A DNA stretch of 64,000 nt from Paenarthrobacter aurescens (GTDB lineage Bacteria > Actinomycetota > Actinomycetes > Actinomycetales > Micrococcaceae). Within the stretch, counting starts at the first letter, position 1; each line of letters starts with the position of its first letter. Location of the stretch: assembly GCF_041549525.1 (NCBI RefSeq), contig NZ_CP157456.1:620001-684000 (forward strand). Direction: 5' to 3'. Of the stretch, positions 34,995 to 44,451 are shown piece after piece. The position numbers and the translations under genes were made by a program. Under the pieces are notes generated by a model, which was not told the DNA's origin, made no database searches, and saw only the letters and a list, made by a program, of their open reading frames with translations.

Positions 34995-35921
34995 CTAACC
35001 TCTCGGAGACCACTCGAGCCTTTGCAACCGCTGCCGGGCGGCTTGTTCGCTTGGGCCGTGGGCGCCCAGGGCAAACCGGACCATGCCCAGCACGGCCCGT
35101 GCGGCGGTGACGACGGGCAGGGGAACCGGACCGAGCCGGGGGCGGCGGATACCGAGCATCTCGCGGTACTTGGGTTCAAGGCTTGCGACGGCGGCCGCAA
35201 ACAGGATGGTGTAGCCGGGCTTGAGGAGCGGGCTCAGGGGCGGGTAGCGGATGAACGACACCGTCTCGGCCAGCCGCTCATCTGCCCGGAGTACTCCGGA
35301 GGCGTACCACTGCTCCAGTTCTTCACGGACCTGGGCTTCGGTGACTGGCGGTTCTACAACTCCCATGAGTCGTCCGGCCGCCGCCCACTCGCGAACGTAG
35401 GCATCCGCCCCGCCGGGGATGGGCCGGCCCCAAATGCGGTTGGCGGTGATGAAGGAATCCGCGTAGGTGACGTGAACCCAGCGGAGTAGCTCGGGATCAT
35501 TGGCCGCGTACTCCCGCAGGACCCCGTTGCCGTCCACATACGTACCCCGGACACGCTCGTGGATCTTCCGGACCACGGCAGTAGCGGATGCGGCGGCCTC
35601 GGTGGAACCGTAGGTCACGGTGAAAATCCATCGCACCGTGTTGGCCAAACGGCCCAGCGGATCTTTCTGGAATCCCGAGTGCTCATAAACCCCGGCCAAA
35701 GCGCCAGGATGCAAAGCCTGCATCAGCAGAACCCTGATCCCGGCCACGATGGTTGCCACATGGCCATGCACCGCCCAGACTGCCGAGCCCGGAAGGTGAT
35801 ATCCGGCGTCGTTCCCTTCAGCCAGGCGCGGCACCCACTCCGGAGGCGTGCCCGACGTCCCCGTGAACGTGCGCTGAAGTTCGTGCCTGTACTCCGTGAG
35901 GTAATTCCTCATAGATCCCAT
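34995..35921 (-). CDS. Oxygenase MpaB-like (DUF2236) protein
   Basis: The 308-residue protein resembles the MpaB/DUF2236 family of haem-containing oxygenase-like proteins. It has the N-terminal HLPGSAVWAVHGHVATIVAGIRVLLMQALHPGALAGVYEHSGF, then RTYGS-like VTYGSTEAA, VRGTYVDG, LLRWVHVTYADSFITANR and the late FIRYPPLSPLLKPGYTILFAAAVASLEPKYREMLG. The substrate in actinobacteria is unknown. A second in-frame ATG lies 9 bases inside. The left-hand palindromic element lies 33 bases upstream of its start. Confidence 0.85.
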   Translation of the reverse strand: MGSMRNYLTEYRHELQRTFTGTSGTPPEWVPRLAEGNDAGYHLPGSAVWAVHGHVATIVAGIRVLLMQALHPGALAGVYEHSGFQKDPLGRLANTVRWIFTVTYGSTEAAASATAVVRKIHERVRGTYVDGNGVLREYAANDPELLRWVHVTYADSFITANRIWGRPIPGGADAYVREWAAAGRLMGVVEPPVTEAQVREELEQWYASGVLRADERLAETVSFIRYPPLSPLLKPGYTILFAAAVASLEPKYREMLGIRRPRLGPVPLPVVTAARAVLGMVRFALGAHGPSEQAARQRLQRLEWSPRG

Positions 35922-35953
35922 GAGACCTCTATATTGCGGCCCTGTACAGGGGA

Positions 35954-36012
35954 GTTTATGTACAGATAATGCCCTTATGACCGACGAATAAGGGCATTAT
36001 CTGTACAAAAAC
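35954..36012. repeat. Dispersed palindromic element, copy A
   Basis: Arms gtttatgtacagataatgcc-ctta (35954-35977) and the complement (35989-36012) match at 23 of 24 positions, with an 11-base loop. It lies between the stop of the MFS gene and the start of the MpaB-like gene. Related copies occur at 52284 and 63099. Confidence 0.9.
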
Positions 36013-36019
36013 GCGGAGG

Positions 36020-37461
36020 TTAGGTGCGGACGCGGCGGCGTTTCGGTGCGGCGGCCACCAGCAGCGCGGCGATGGCGACGGCGGCACTCAGGATCAGGCC
36101 CGGACGGTACTGTTCCAGCATGGCTTGGGCGCTGACGGTTCCGGCGGCCTGACCGTGTCCGCTGACCAAGGCCGTGGTGACCGCCAGGACCAGGGCTGCT
36201 CCCACCTGGGTGCTGGTCTGGATCAAACCTGCAGCCAGACCCTGTTCGGAATCCTTGATCCCGGCAGTGGCCTGGACGTTGATGGACGGGAACGCCAGCG
36301 CGAAGCCGATGCCCAGCAGGACCACGGACGGCAGGATGTCCAACACGTAATTGGGCGTGGTGCCCACCCGGAGGAACAGGACGTACCCCAGGCCAAGCGC
36401 CGTGAGCCCGGTCAGGATCAGCTGCGTGGCGCCGAACTTCTCAATGAGCCGATCCGCGAACGGGGCGCTGGTAGCCACCAACAGACCTGCCGGCAGCAGG
36501 GCCAAGGCCATTCCCAGCGGCGTCCAGCCCAGCACCGATTGCAGGTACATGGTGACGATGAACTGGAAGCTGAGGTAGGAGCCGAACAGCCCCACCGCGC
36601 TGAGGTTTGCTCTTGCCACCCACCCTTCCTTGAGGATGCTGAAGCGGATCAAGGGATGCTTGACCTTGTTCTCGATCACCGCGAAGGCAGCCAGCACGGC
36701 GATGGATACTGCGAATCCGGCGATTGTTGCCACAGATCCCCAGCCCTGCTCAGGTGCTGAAACCAAGGTGTACACGAGGCCAAGCATGCCCAGCGCGAGC
36801 GTCACGGCTCCCCAAAGATCGTGCCCGCTGTTCTCCGCCGACGGCTTGTCCTTGGGAATGAATTTCATGCCCAGGAAGCCACGACGACGGCGATCGGCAC
36901 CGAGACGAGGAACGTCCAACGCCAGCTCAGGCTGGTCATCAGCCCGCCCACCACCAGGCCCAGCGAGAAGCCGCTGGCACCGAACGTGGTGAAGATGAAC
37001 AGTGCCTTGTTGCGTTCGCGCCCCTCAGCGAAGTTGGTGGTGATGATGGAGAAGCCGGTGGGGGCGGTGAACGCCGCGGCCAAGCCCTTGATGAAGCGGG
37101 TGGCGATCAGGATGGCGGGGTCGTCCACCAACCCGCCCAGCAATGAAGCCGCGGCGAAGACGGTCAAAGCGATAAGGAAGATTCGACGCCGGCCCAACAG
37201 GTCCGCGAGCCGGCCTCCGAGGAGCAGCAGGCTTCCGTAGCCAAGGACGTAGGCGGAGACGATCCACTGCAAGGAGTCGGTTCCCAGGTTGAGTTCCTGC
37301 CCGATGGAAGGCAGTGCGACGCCAACCATGGAAACGTCCAAACCATCCAAGGCAAGGACGGTGCACACAACCATGAGCAGCAACCACTGGGCGCGGGTCC
37401 AGTGAACTGCTGAAACCAAAGGCGGCTCAGTTGAGGTTTTGAGGGTGGTGGGTGATGTCAT
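36020..37461 (-). pseudogene. DHA2-type MFS efflux transporter, interrupted by a frameshift
   Basis: Two overlapping frames together encode one 14-segment multidrug-type MFS protein. The 5' frame starts at the ATG at 37461 (MTSPTTLKTS), includes ALDGLDVSMVGVALPSIGQELNLGTDSLQWIVSAYVLGYGSLLLLGGRLADLLGRR, and stops just after VPIAVVVA. The 3' frame resumes with FLGMKFIPKDKPSAENSGHDLWGAV and runs to 36020. The total of 1442 bases is one short of a multiple of three, so a single base is missing near 36877-36881. This is either a real inactivating deletion or a sequence error. Intact length would be 480 residues. A MarR gene diverges from it. Confidence 0.85.
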
Positions 37462-37475
37462 GATTTTGAATGTAC

Positions 37476-37522
37476 ATGACGCGTCATTCAATGACAAGGA
37501 ATATGATGCGTCATCTTATGAC
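37476..37522. promoter_or_regulatory. MarR operator region (ATGAYGCGTCAT dyads)
   Basis: ATGACGCGTCAT (37476-37487) and ATGATGCGTCAT (37503-37514) are near-identical palindromes 27 bases apart. A further GTCAT-N3-ATGAC dyad lies at 37510-37522. They fill the gap between the MFS gene and the divergent MarR gene. Confidence 0.65.
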
Positions 37523-37558
37523 ATGGATTCCAACGGCGTCATGAACTAGAATCAGGGC

Positions 37559-37951
37559 ATGGCAACGACGCGTGACCGTCAACTGCAGGACCGCCAATTG
37601 GTGGAACAGTGGCGCAGCATCCAGAACTCCTACTTCCGCACCGCCGGAGCGATCGACCGCGCCCTTGAAGCCAAGTTCGACATCGGCCTCAACGAGTTCG
37701 AGATCCTTGACCTCGTGGCCGAGAGTGAAGAATCTGCGTGCCGGATGAAGGCGCTGGGGGAGCGCACCCCCATGACGCAGAGTGCAGTATCCAAGGTGGT
37801 GGACCGGCTGGAAAAGGCAGGCCTGGTGTCCCGGGAAACGTGCGTTGATGATCGCCGTTCCCTTTTCCTGGAACTCACCGAGGCAGGCCGCACACTCCAC
37901 GCCAATGCCGCCGTCGAACACCGTGCGTTGCTGAAGGAAAACCTGGGCTGA
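37559..37951 (+). CDS. MarR family regulator
   Basis: The 130-residue winged-helix protein has the MarR DNA-binding core (FEILDLVAESEESACRMKALGERTPMTQSAVSKVVDRLEKAGLVSRE) and wing DDRRSLFLELTEAGRT. It diverges from the frameshifted MFS efflux gene, and the dyads between them are the probable operator, so it should repress the transporter. If the transporter is truly broken, the regulator may have lost its main target. Confidence 0.9.
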   Translation: MATTRDRQLQDRQLVEQWRSIQNSYFRTAGAIDRALEAKFDIGLNEFEILDLVAESEESACRMKALGERTPMTQSAVSKVVDRLEKAGLVSRETCVDDRRSLFLELTEAGRTLHANAAVEHRALLKENLG

Positions 37952-38042
37952 CCCAAGTGCCCGAATGGGCAGCGGGGCAGCCACCGTTGTCAGAGCTGCC
38001 ATATATGATGCGGACAAAGCCTAGAGAATCGGTGGAAGCATC

Positions 38043-38444
38043 ATGGCGTCGTTGCGCATTTGCGATGAGAAATTGCCCGGAACCGGGGGGACGGAGCAGC
38101 CAGAGCTGTCCGGACTGCCGGACGTCATCACTGTGGAAGAACTGATTCGCTGGCGTGTGCGTGAAGAAGTGGCACGATACAACGCGAACGCCAATGGAAA
38201 ATTCAACGGACTGATAGAGCCTCTCACCAAGGAGCGTGAGCTCAATGCTGATGGTGGCCAGAAGTCCCTACGCCAGCCCATCAAGTGGGAGGAGCAGGCT
38301 GAGACGGCAGTGCGGGGTTTCGAACGAAATGCATTCTTTGTGATGGTTGACGGCCAACAGGCCTGCAATCTCTCTGATTACATTGATGTGCTCAAGGCTA
38401 CGGAAGCAACCTTTATCAAGCTCGTTCCACTGGTGGGGGGCTGA
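38043..38444 (+). CDS. Unknown protein coupled to the DUF4132 gene
   Basis: The 133-residue protein has no recognised domain. Visible features are an N-terminal Gly/Pro-rich segment, the helix VITVEELIRWRVREEVARYNANANGKFNGLIEPLTKERELNAD and the C-terminal strand/helix RNAFFVMVDGQQACNLSDYIDVLKATEATFIKLVPLVGG. The next gene starts 5 bases after its stop, so the two are likely translated together and may form a complex. Confidence 0.75.
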   Translation: MASLRICDEKLPGTGGTEQPELSGLPDVITVEELIRWRVREEVARYNANANGKFNGLIEPLTKERELNADGGQKSLRQPIKWEEQAETAVRGFERNAFFVMVDGQQACNLSDYIDVLKATEATFIKLVPLVGG

Positions 38445-38449
38445 ACAGG

Positions 38450-41008
38450 GTGGCCGAATCAACGGGACAAACGGACATGCCCGAAAGCTTGCGCCTGCTG
38501 GCAAAAGGGCAGCAGGGGCAGTTACGGGACTTCTTCGATACTCCGTACTCAGAGTGGAATGCGGCGAGAGAACTGCGGGAAGGATACCGCGAACGGTTTG
38601 CCCTTTACTTGGAGGAACTCACCCCGGAGGGGCAAAAGGGAGCATTCGCGCTTGCTTTCGAACTGGTACGCAGGCACGCGTATGGCCTGGCCGACCGGTA
38701 CTACGAACCCTTGGGTATCCCTGATGGATATGCCCACATGCCGCCACCCGTCCAGGAGTCGCTCACAGTCCTCTCGGGGCTCGCCCCGCTGGAATGGAAC
38801 GCCGAAGAGCTGGACTGGATGCTGTCCAACCGGCCCTACTCCCGCTACATCTACCCATCTTGGCGCCAAGCGTTTCATGGTCCCTTGGTGTCTCTGGAGC
38901 CAACTGAGCGCCGGAAAATACCAGCGGCGACCCGTCAGATGGAAGCCATACTGCTCGCTGAACTGCGGGACGGGCCGGGGTTGCCCCTGGAAGTACGGGA
39001 GCTTGACGAAGTACTCCTTGCTGACGACTTCGAATCGGGTCGCATTCCACTGCAGTACGTTTCCGATGCAGACGACTTCGGCCCGTCGGTACGTGATGCG
39101 GTAAGCGCGGTCATGCCCGAATACCAGGCCGCGCGGCTGCTGCTCTTCATGAACGAGCTGACAGCTCTGAAGCCGACGGCAAAGTGGAAACGTGCTGCTG
39201 CCTCGCGTCTGACGGAGCAGCCGGAGGCCGTGCAGGTAGCACAGGTCCTTCTGGGGCTGGCTGCGGAACGGAGACCCACTGCGGACCTGGGCGAGATTTC
39301 CTGTGTCACCCAGCACCTGGGATCGGTCCTGCGCGCCTCGTTCTGGTTGCTTGCGCTCCAGAACGATGCACCGGCCCATATCGCCCTCATTCGTGATGCC
39401 GCCGCCTATCTGGGGGCCGGACACAACGGCAGGAACGGGGTTTGTCGTTCCACAACCGGCGCCAACGCCGGAGTGGAAGTGCTGTTGGAGATTGCCGGAA
39501 GTCACCCGGACTCCATCACTGAGGTGGTTGGTGCCCTGACCAGGATCCGGGATGTGGTCAAGAACAAAAACCTGCATAAACGCCTCGTTAACGTCGTCGA
39601 CCAACTTTCCGCCGAACAAGGTATCGCTCCCTCGGAACTCTTGGAAACGGCCATCCCAAACCTTGGGTTTACTGAGGAAGGCACTAAGACATTCCTCAGC
39701 GACGGGTACACGGCAACACTTTCCCTGACGTATGGATCAAGTGGACCCGGTGTAGAGCTCGCCTGGTTTGATGCCAATGGAGAACCACTCATTACACCTG
39801 CGCAGCGCAGGAAAGCCCCGAAGGCGGCAGCCGTGAAACTGGCTGTGAGTGAAGCAAAAAAGGCTGTGGCGAGCCAGCGCCGCAGGATCGAACGACTGAT
39901 GGCTTCGGAGAGAGCGTGGACAGGGGCCGAGTTCCGTACCCGGTACCTCGAACACCCGGTAGTTGGAACCACCGCCCGCAACCTGCTGTGGACCATCACC
40001 GGGAAAGAAGTGGTGTTTTCCGGGTATCCGCGGCCTTCTGGGAATGCCGCCGGGTGGGAACTGGTGGGACTTGAAGGGGAATCACGCGCAATCCCCGCCG
40101 AGGCCGGCGTGATTCTCTGGAAGCCCTGGGAACGGGATGTCGAGGAAGTAAGGGCTTGGCGCTCACACCAGCGGGCCCACCAACTGATGCAACCGTTCAG
40201 GCAGGTTTACCGCGAACTGTATCTGTTGACTCCAGCGGAGAAGGAGACCGGGCACTATTCCAACAGGTTCGCCGGTCATGTCCTTGACTACCCTCGCGCG
40301 ATGGCGTTGATGAAAGACCGGGATTGGCATGGCGCGCAGCTCGGTTCCTGGGACGGTGGCCAGGACACACAGCTGTATGTTGACTTTCCCGATGATCGGC
40401 TGAGGGCGGGCTTCAGCATTGAACTTCTGGAATCCGGAGAGGAGCGCGCAACCCTATGCTCAACCAACAGGGTGTGGTTCGAGAGGCAAGTTGCCCGCGA
40501 CACCTGGGAGTCCATGGATCTGGAGGAAGTACCGCGTGCAGTTTTCAGCGAAGCCATGCGCGACGTCGACCTCTTTACCGCAGTGGCAGCAATCGGGCCT
40601 GATCCGGGTTGGGCAGATCATCCCAACGGTAACGTCAGGGACTATTGGGGGGCTTCGCATAAGGCGGCACTCTCCGAATCCGCACAGACCCGACGCGAAT
40701 ATCTGAGCGAAATCCTTCCCCGTACAATCCTGTCCCAATGCAGCCGGTTATCAGACCGCCACCTCATCGTGCAGGGAAAACACCGCTCCTACAAGATCCA
40801 CCTCGGGTCGGGAAACATCCTGATGGATCCGGACGATTCTTACCTCTGCATAGTGCAGGCACCCGGATCACCAGGCCAACGAATCTTCCTGCCTTTTGAG
40901 GAAAAGGCTGGAAGGCTCGCGACGATCCTGTCCAAGGCATTCATGCTGATGAACGACCACAAAATCACGGACCCGTCCATTCTTAGCCAGATTCACAGAA
41001 CCCGCTAA
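38450..41008 (+). CDS. DUF4132 (MolR-like) protein
   Basis: The 852-residue protein has the DUF4132 type of C-terminus: FPDDRLRAGFSIELLES, SDRHLIVQGKHRSYKIHLGSGNILMDPDDSYLCIVQAP, and a final domain LATILSKAFMLMNDHKITDPSILSQI. The N-terminal 500 residues are helical-repeat-like. Members of the family include MolR of E. coli, whose molecular role is not settled. The start is GTG. No signal peptide or membrane segment is seen, so it should be cytoplasmic. The small upstream gene is its partner in layout. Confidence 0.82.
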   Translation: MAESTGQTDMPESLRLLAKGQQGQLRDFFDTPYSEWNAARELREGYRERFALYLEELTPEGQKGAFALAFELVRRHAYGLADRYYEPLGIPDGYAHMPPPVQESLTVLSGLAPLEWNAEELDWMLSNRPYSRYIYPSWRQAFHGPLVSLEPTERRKIPAATRQMEAILLAELRDGPGLPLEVRELDEVLLADDFESGRIPLQYVSDADDFGPSVRDAVSAVMPEYQAARLLLFMNELTALKPTAKWKRAAASRLTEQPEAVQVAQVLLGLAAERRPTADLGEISCVTQHLGSVLRASFWLLALQNDAPAHIALIRDAAAYLGAGHNGRNGVCRSTTGANAGVEVLLEIAGSHPDSITEVVGALTRIRDVVKNKNLHKRLVNVVDQLSAEQGIAPSELLETAIPNLGFTEEGTKTFLSDGYTATLSLTYGSSGPGVELAWFDANGEPLITPAQRRKAPKAAAVKLAVSEAKKAVASQRRRIERLMASERAWTGAEFRTRYLEHPVVGTTARNLLWTITGKEVVFSGYPRPSGNAAGWELVGLEGESRAIPAEAGVILWKPWERDVEEVRAWRSHQRAHQLMQPFRQVYRELYLLTPAEKETGHYSNRFAGHVLDYPRAMALMKDRDWHGAQLGSWDGGQDTQLYVDFPDDRLRAGFSIELLESGEERATLCSTNRVWFERQVARDTWESMDLEEVPRAVFSEAMRDVDLFTAVAAIGPDPGWADHPNGNVRDYWGASHKAALSESAQTRREYLSEILPRTILSQCSRLSDRHLIVQGKHRSYKIHLGSGNILMDPDDSYLCIVQAPGSPGQRIFLPFEEKAGRLATILSKAFMLMNDHKITDPSILSQIHRTR

Positions 41009-41186
41009 GGAGAAGCAACGCGGCGTTCAAGCGGACAGCAGCTTTGCTCAAGATTCTTGAGCCAAAACTGAGCCAACCTTTCGGCAGAAGGCACCCGGGA
41101 AGCCTTTATTTCTCCCGGCATACCCGCAACAATGGTGCTTGCACGCCAGGCTGGGGTTTGGTGCCGCTGGCTTTGGGGAGTGTTTT

Positions 41187-42764
41187 GTGGGCAAGCATCA
41201 TGAATCAGACCGGGCAGTAGAACTGATCCGTACCGTAGGCTTCCATCGCGTTCTGATCGCCGGAAGCCTCGCCGTCCTGGCGTTCTTCGCTTTTGGCTTC
41301 CAGCCCTTCAACGCTGTCCCCAGCAGTTCTGTGTCCGGATCAGTGGCACAGGGTGTTGTGGAGCCGAGGGCCTTGGGCACCTTGGTCCCCCCGGAAACTG
41401 AAACCCTGGTGATAGACCCCACCATGGAGCCACCCCAGCAGGTTGCCGGCACGCCCATGGTGTACTTTGACCGGGCGTTGGTCCGCACCGTCAGCAAGGA
41501 CGGCTCCACAGGACTCACTGTTGCTTCCGCCGGCCTCTCCCGGCCCCCTGCAGGGAGCCTCTACTCACCGCTTGAGGTCCTGAACAAGAGCTCCTCCTAC
41601 GGCTACCGCTACAGTCCTTTGACGGGCCTGGCCGGAGAATTCCACTGGGGCCAGGACTACGCCGCCGCCTGCGGCACGCGCGTGTACGCGGCCGACGCCG
41701 GTGTGGTGCGGGCCGTCGGGTGGCATGTGTGGGGCGGTGGCAACCGGGTTGAGATCGAGCACGGCAACGGACTGGTCACCACGTACAACCACCTCCAGGC
41801 AATCGGTGTCACCCAGGGCCAATCGGTGCGCGTGGGTGAGGTCATTGCCGAGGTTGGGACAACCGGGTGGTCCACGGGCTGCCACCTTCACTTTGAGACG
41901 ATCGTCAACGGTCTTCATACGGACCCGGCCAATTGGACGCTGCTGCCCATCCGCCAGCTTGACGCCCTCCAGAGCATTGCCATGGTGAACTACCAACCCG
42001 GCGTCGGCAACGGCTCTTCGGGAACACCGCAGTGGGCTGTCCCGGTATCGGACGGCACCACCCGGGCTGTAATTGGTGGAGAGCACGAACACGAGGAACC
42101 GCTGCCCGTTCCACCGGCAGCACCATCGGGCACCACGCAAACCGGCGCCAACCCGCCGGGCAGCTCCGGCGGTACCACCGCGCCTGCCACCACGCCGGGT
42201 CAAACTACGACGCCGGGTCAAACCACGACGCCGCCCACCTCACCTTCGGCGACGGCTACTCCGACTCCCACGCCGACCGTAACCCCGACCCCCACGGTTA
42301 CAGCTACGCCGACTCCCACGGAGACAGTCACGCCGACTCCCACGGAGACCACCACGCCACCGCCGTCCACCAGCGTCCCGGAAACCAGCATCCCGGAAAC
42401 CAGCATCGCTCCTCCGGCGTTGACTACGGCGCCTTTGGCTCCCTCACTCCAATCGGCCGTGGTCCCGCCGGCAGCCGTGGAACCGGCCCCGGTGGCACCC
42501 GCAGTGGTGGAGCCAGCCCCGGTGGCACCGGCCGTCGTCGAGCCGGCACCGGTTGTGGTGGCGCCGGCCCCGGTGGTTACCCAAGCAGTTGTGCCGGCTC
42601 CGGCCCCTCCGGTGGCTCCGGCACCCGCGCCGGCAGCGGTCCTCCCATCTGCGTTGCCGGCCGTGATCCTTCCGCCCGGATACATCCTGATCGCCCCGGA
42701 CCTGGTCCAGCGGCCGGACGGCGTTATTGTGCCGTTGTCCTCGCTCGTCCTTCCCACGCCCTAG
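41187..42764 (+). CDS. Secreted M23 (LytM-type) metallopeptidase with Pro/Thr-rich tail
   Basis: The 525-residue protein has a signal or anchor segment (VLIAGSLAVLAFFAFGF) and an M23 peptidase domain at about residues 125-255. Zinc-site residues are H153 and D157 (FHWGQDYA) and H235 in the CHLHFE motif, with H233 as the other His. This domain cuts peptidoglycan peptides in active members. The tail (about 330-525) is a low-complexity Thr/Pro then Pro/Val/Ala repeat region (EPAPVAPAVV units) ending in a conserved-looking LPPGYILIAPDLVQRPDGVIVPLSSL. The frame opens earlier at 41139, but the GTG at 41187 follows GGGGAG. Confidence 0.9.
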   Translation: MGKHHESDRAVELIRTVGFHRVLIAGSLAVLAFFAFGFQPFNAVPSSSVSGSVAQGVVEPRALGTLVPPETETLVIDPTMEPPQQVAGTPMVYFDRALVRTVSKDGSTGLTVASAGLSRPPAGSLYSPLEVLNKSSSYGYRYSPLTGLAGEFHWGQDYAAACGTRVYAADAGVVRAVGWHVWGGGNRVEIEHGNGLVTTYNHLQAIGVTQGQSVRVGEVIAEVGTTGWSTGCHLHFETIVNGLHTDPANWTLLPIRQLDALQSIAMVNYQPGVGNGSSGTPQWAVPVSDGTTRAVIGGEHEHEEPLPVPPAAPSGTTQTGANPPGSSGGTTAPATTPGQTTTPGQTTTPPTSPSATATPTPTPTVTPTPTVTATPTPTETVTPTPTETTTPPPSTSVPETSIPETSIAPPALTTAPLAPSLQSAVVPPAAVEPAPVAPAVVEPAPVAPAVVEPAPVVVAPAPVVTQAVVPAPAPPVAPAPAPAAVLPSALPAVILPPGYILIAPDLVQRPDGVIVPLSSLVLPTP

Positions 42765-42842
42765 GTTTCGCGGCCCGCGCCAGCTCCCGTAAGCTCGACT
42801 CCGGCAATCCCGCCAGGACGACGTCGTCAGGAAGCGAATCCC

Positions 42843-43325
42843 ATGACCAGCCTTTACAGCATTCCCCTTACTTTCAACGATGGCACCGAAGCAGATTTCG
42901 GCCGGTTTGAGGGCAAAGCGGTCCTGGTGGTGAACGTGGCTTCGAAGTGCGGTTTCACGCGCCAGTATGCAGGCCTTGAGGAGCTGTACGGCAAGTACCG
43001 CGGCCAGGGCCTGGAAATCCTGGGAGTGCCCTGCAACCAGTTCGGCGGGCAGGAGCCCGGCGCGGACCACGAAATCGCAGAATTCTGTGAGCGGAACTTC
43101 GGTGTTTCCTTCCCGTTGACCAGCAAAGCCAACGTCCTGGGCAAGGAGCAGCACCCACTCTTCGCGGAGCTGACCCAGGACGCTGATGGGCAGCCCGTCA
43201 AAGTGAAGTGGAACTTCGAGAAGTTCGTCATAAACCGTGAGGGAGAACTTGTTGCCCGGTTCCCATCCGCAGTGGAGCCTGACTCCGAAGACCTGATAGA
43301 AGCATTGGAAGAAGCGCTGGCGTAA
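42843..43325 (+). CDS. Glutathione peroxidase family thiol peroxidase
   Basis: The 160-residue protein has the GPx signature around Cys36 (NVASKCGFT), the CNQFGGQEPG block (C64, Q70) and KWNFEKF. Cys82 (EFCERNFGV) is the likely resolving Cys, as in thioredoxin-dependent members. Actinobacteria generally lack glutathione, so mycothiol or thioredoxin is the probable reductant. This is inference. It fits with the Mn catalase and OhrR gene in the same window as part of peroxide defence. Confidence 0.93.
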   Translation: MTSLYSIPLTFNDGTEADFGRFEGKAVLVVNVASKCGFTRQYAGLEELYGKYRGQGLEILGVPCNQFGGQEPGADHEIAEFCERNFGVSFPLTSKANVLGKEQHPLFAELTQDADGQPVKVKWNFEKFVINREGELVARFPSAVEPDSEDLIEALEEALA

Positions 43326-43467
43326 AGCCACTGGACCGGAAAGGTAAAAAGTAATTTTCCAACATTCCGCCGGATGTTGGCCTGTTGTTGGCTTGTTGTC
43401 TGGTTGGATTGGCACTACTGGAATGACACGGGAGAAGCCGTCTCCCACCAAACGCTAAGGCGAAGCT

Positions 43468-44451
43468 ATGGAGCTCATCGAGGCCGAATACCCCAAACCA
43501 GGTCATGTGCTTTTGCACCTGAGCGATCTTCACCTGGTGGGTGGTCCCGGCACGCTCCACGGCTCGGTTGACAGCGCAGCCAGGCTCAATGAGATCTGCG
43601 AACAAATCATCGCCTCAAGGATCAGGCCCGAGGCCATCATTTTCACGGGAGACCTGGCGGACAAAGGCGAGCTGGAAGCTTACGAGCGTCTCCGCGAGAT
43701 GATTGAGCCGTTGTGCGCTTCCCTCGGGGCGAAGGCCATTTGGGCCATGGGCAACCATGACAACCGGGCGAACTTCCGCTCAGCTTTTGCTGATGCCTCT
43801 GCGGCCAGCAAGCCACAGGACCCCGTGGACCGCAGCTACTTTGTCAACGGACTCCGGATCATCACCCTGGATACCACGGTACCCGGACACCACTACGGTG
43901 AACTGTCAGAGTCACAACTGGAATGGCTGGCCGATGAACTGGCCACCCCGGCCCCGGACGGCACTATCCTGGCCCTCCACCACCCGCCGGTGCCGTGCGT
44001 GCAGGACCTCGCCGTGTTGGTGGAGCTACGCGGCCAAGCCGCACTGGCCGCCGTCGTGCGTAATACTGACGTCCGCACCATCCTGGGTGGCCACCTGCAT
44101 TACTCCACGACGGCGAGCTTCGCCGGCATCCCGGTATCGGTCGCCTCAGCTACGTGCTACACCCAGGACCTGGCGGTGCGCGCCGGCGGACAACGGGGGC
44201 GTGACGGAGCGCAGTCGTACAACATGATCCACGTCTACGAACACACCATTGTGCATTCTGTGGTGCCCATGTCCGGTGGCGTCACAGTGGGCGAGCCCTT
44301 GGACGCCGACGAAGTTCAGCGGCGGCTGGCGGCCGCGGGCATCCGCATTCCGCACGAATCCCGGGTGGGCGCCCATACCTCGCCGGGCACCCACACGTCT
44401 TCGCTGCCGCTTGTCTCGCCAGGCTCTTTTACTTCTCCCAAGGCGCCTTGA
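43468..44451 (+). CDS. CpdA-like cyclic-nucleotide phosphodiesterase / metallophosphatase
   Basis: The 327-residue class III phosphodiesterase-type enzyme shows all metal-binding blocks of the calcineurin-like fold: [39 protein letters not shown] and GGHLHYS. The family includes 3',5'-cAMP phosphodiesterases and other phosphatases, and the substrate here is not settled. The C-terminal 60 residues are extended and polar. Its 3' end overlaps the convergent Stealth gene by 23 bases. Confidence 0.9.
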   Translation: MELIEAEYPKPGHVLLHLSDLHLVGGPGTLHGSVDSAARLNEICEQIIASRIRPEAIIFTGDLADKGELEAYERLREMIEPLCASLGAKAIWAMGNHDNRANFRSAFADASAASKPQDPVDRSYFVNGLRIITLDTTVPGHHYGELSESQLEWLADELATPAPDGTILALHHPPVPCVQDLAVLVELRGQAALAAVVRNTDVRTILGGHLHYSTTASFAGIPVSVASATCYTQDLAVRAGGQRGRDGAQSYNMIHVYEHTIVHSVVPMSGGVTVGEPLDADEVQRRLAAAGIRIPHESRVGAHTSPGTHTSSLPLVSPGSFTSPKAP

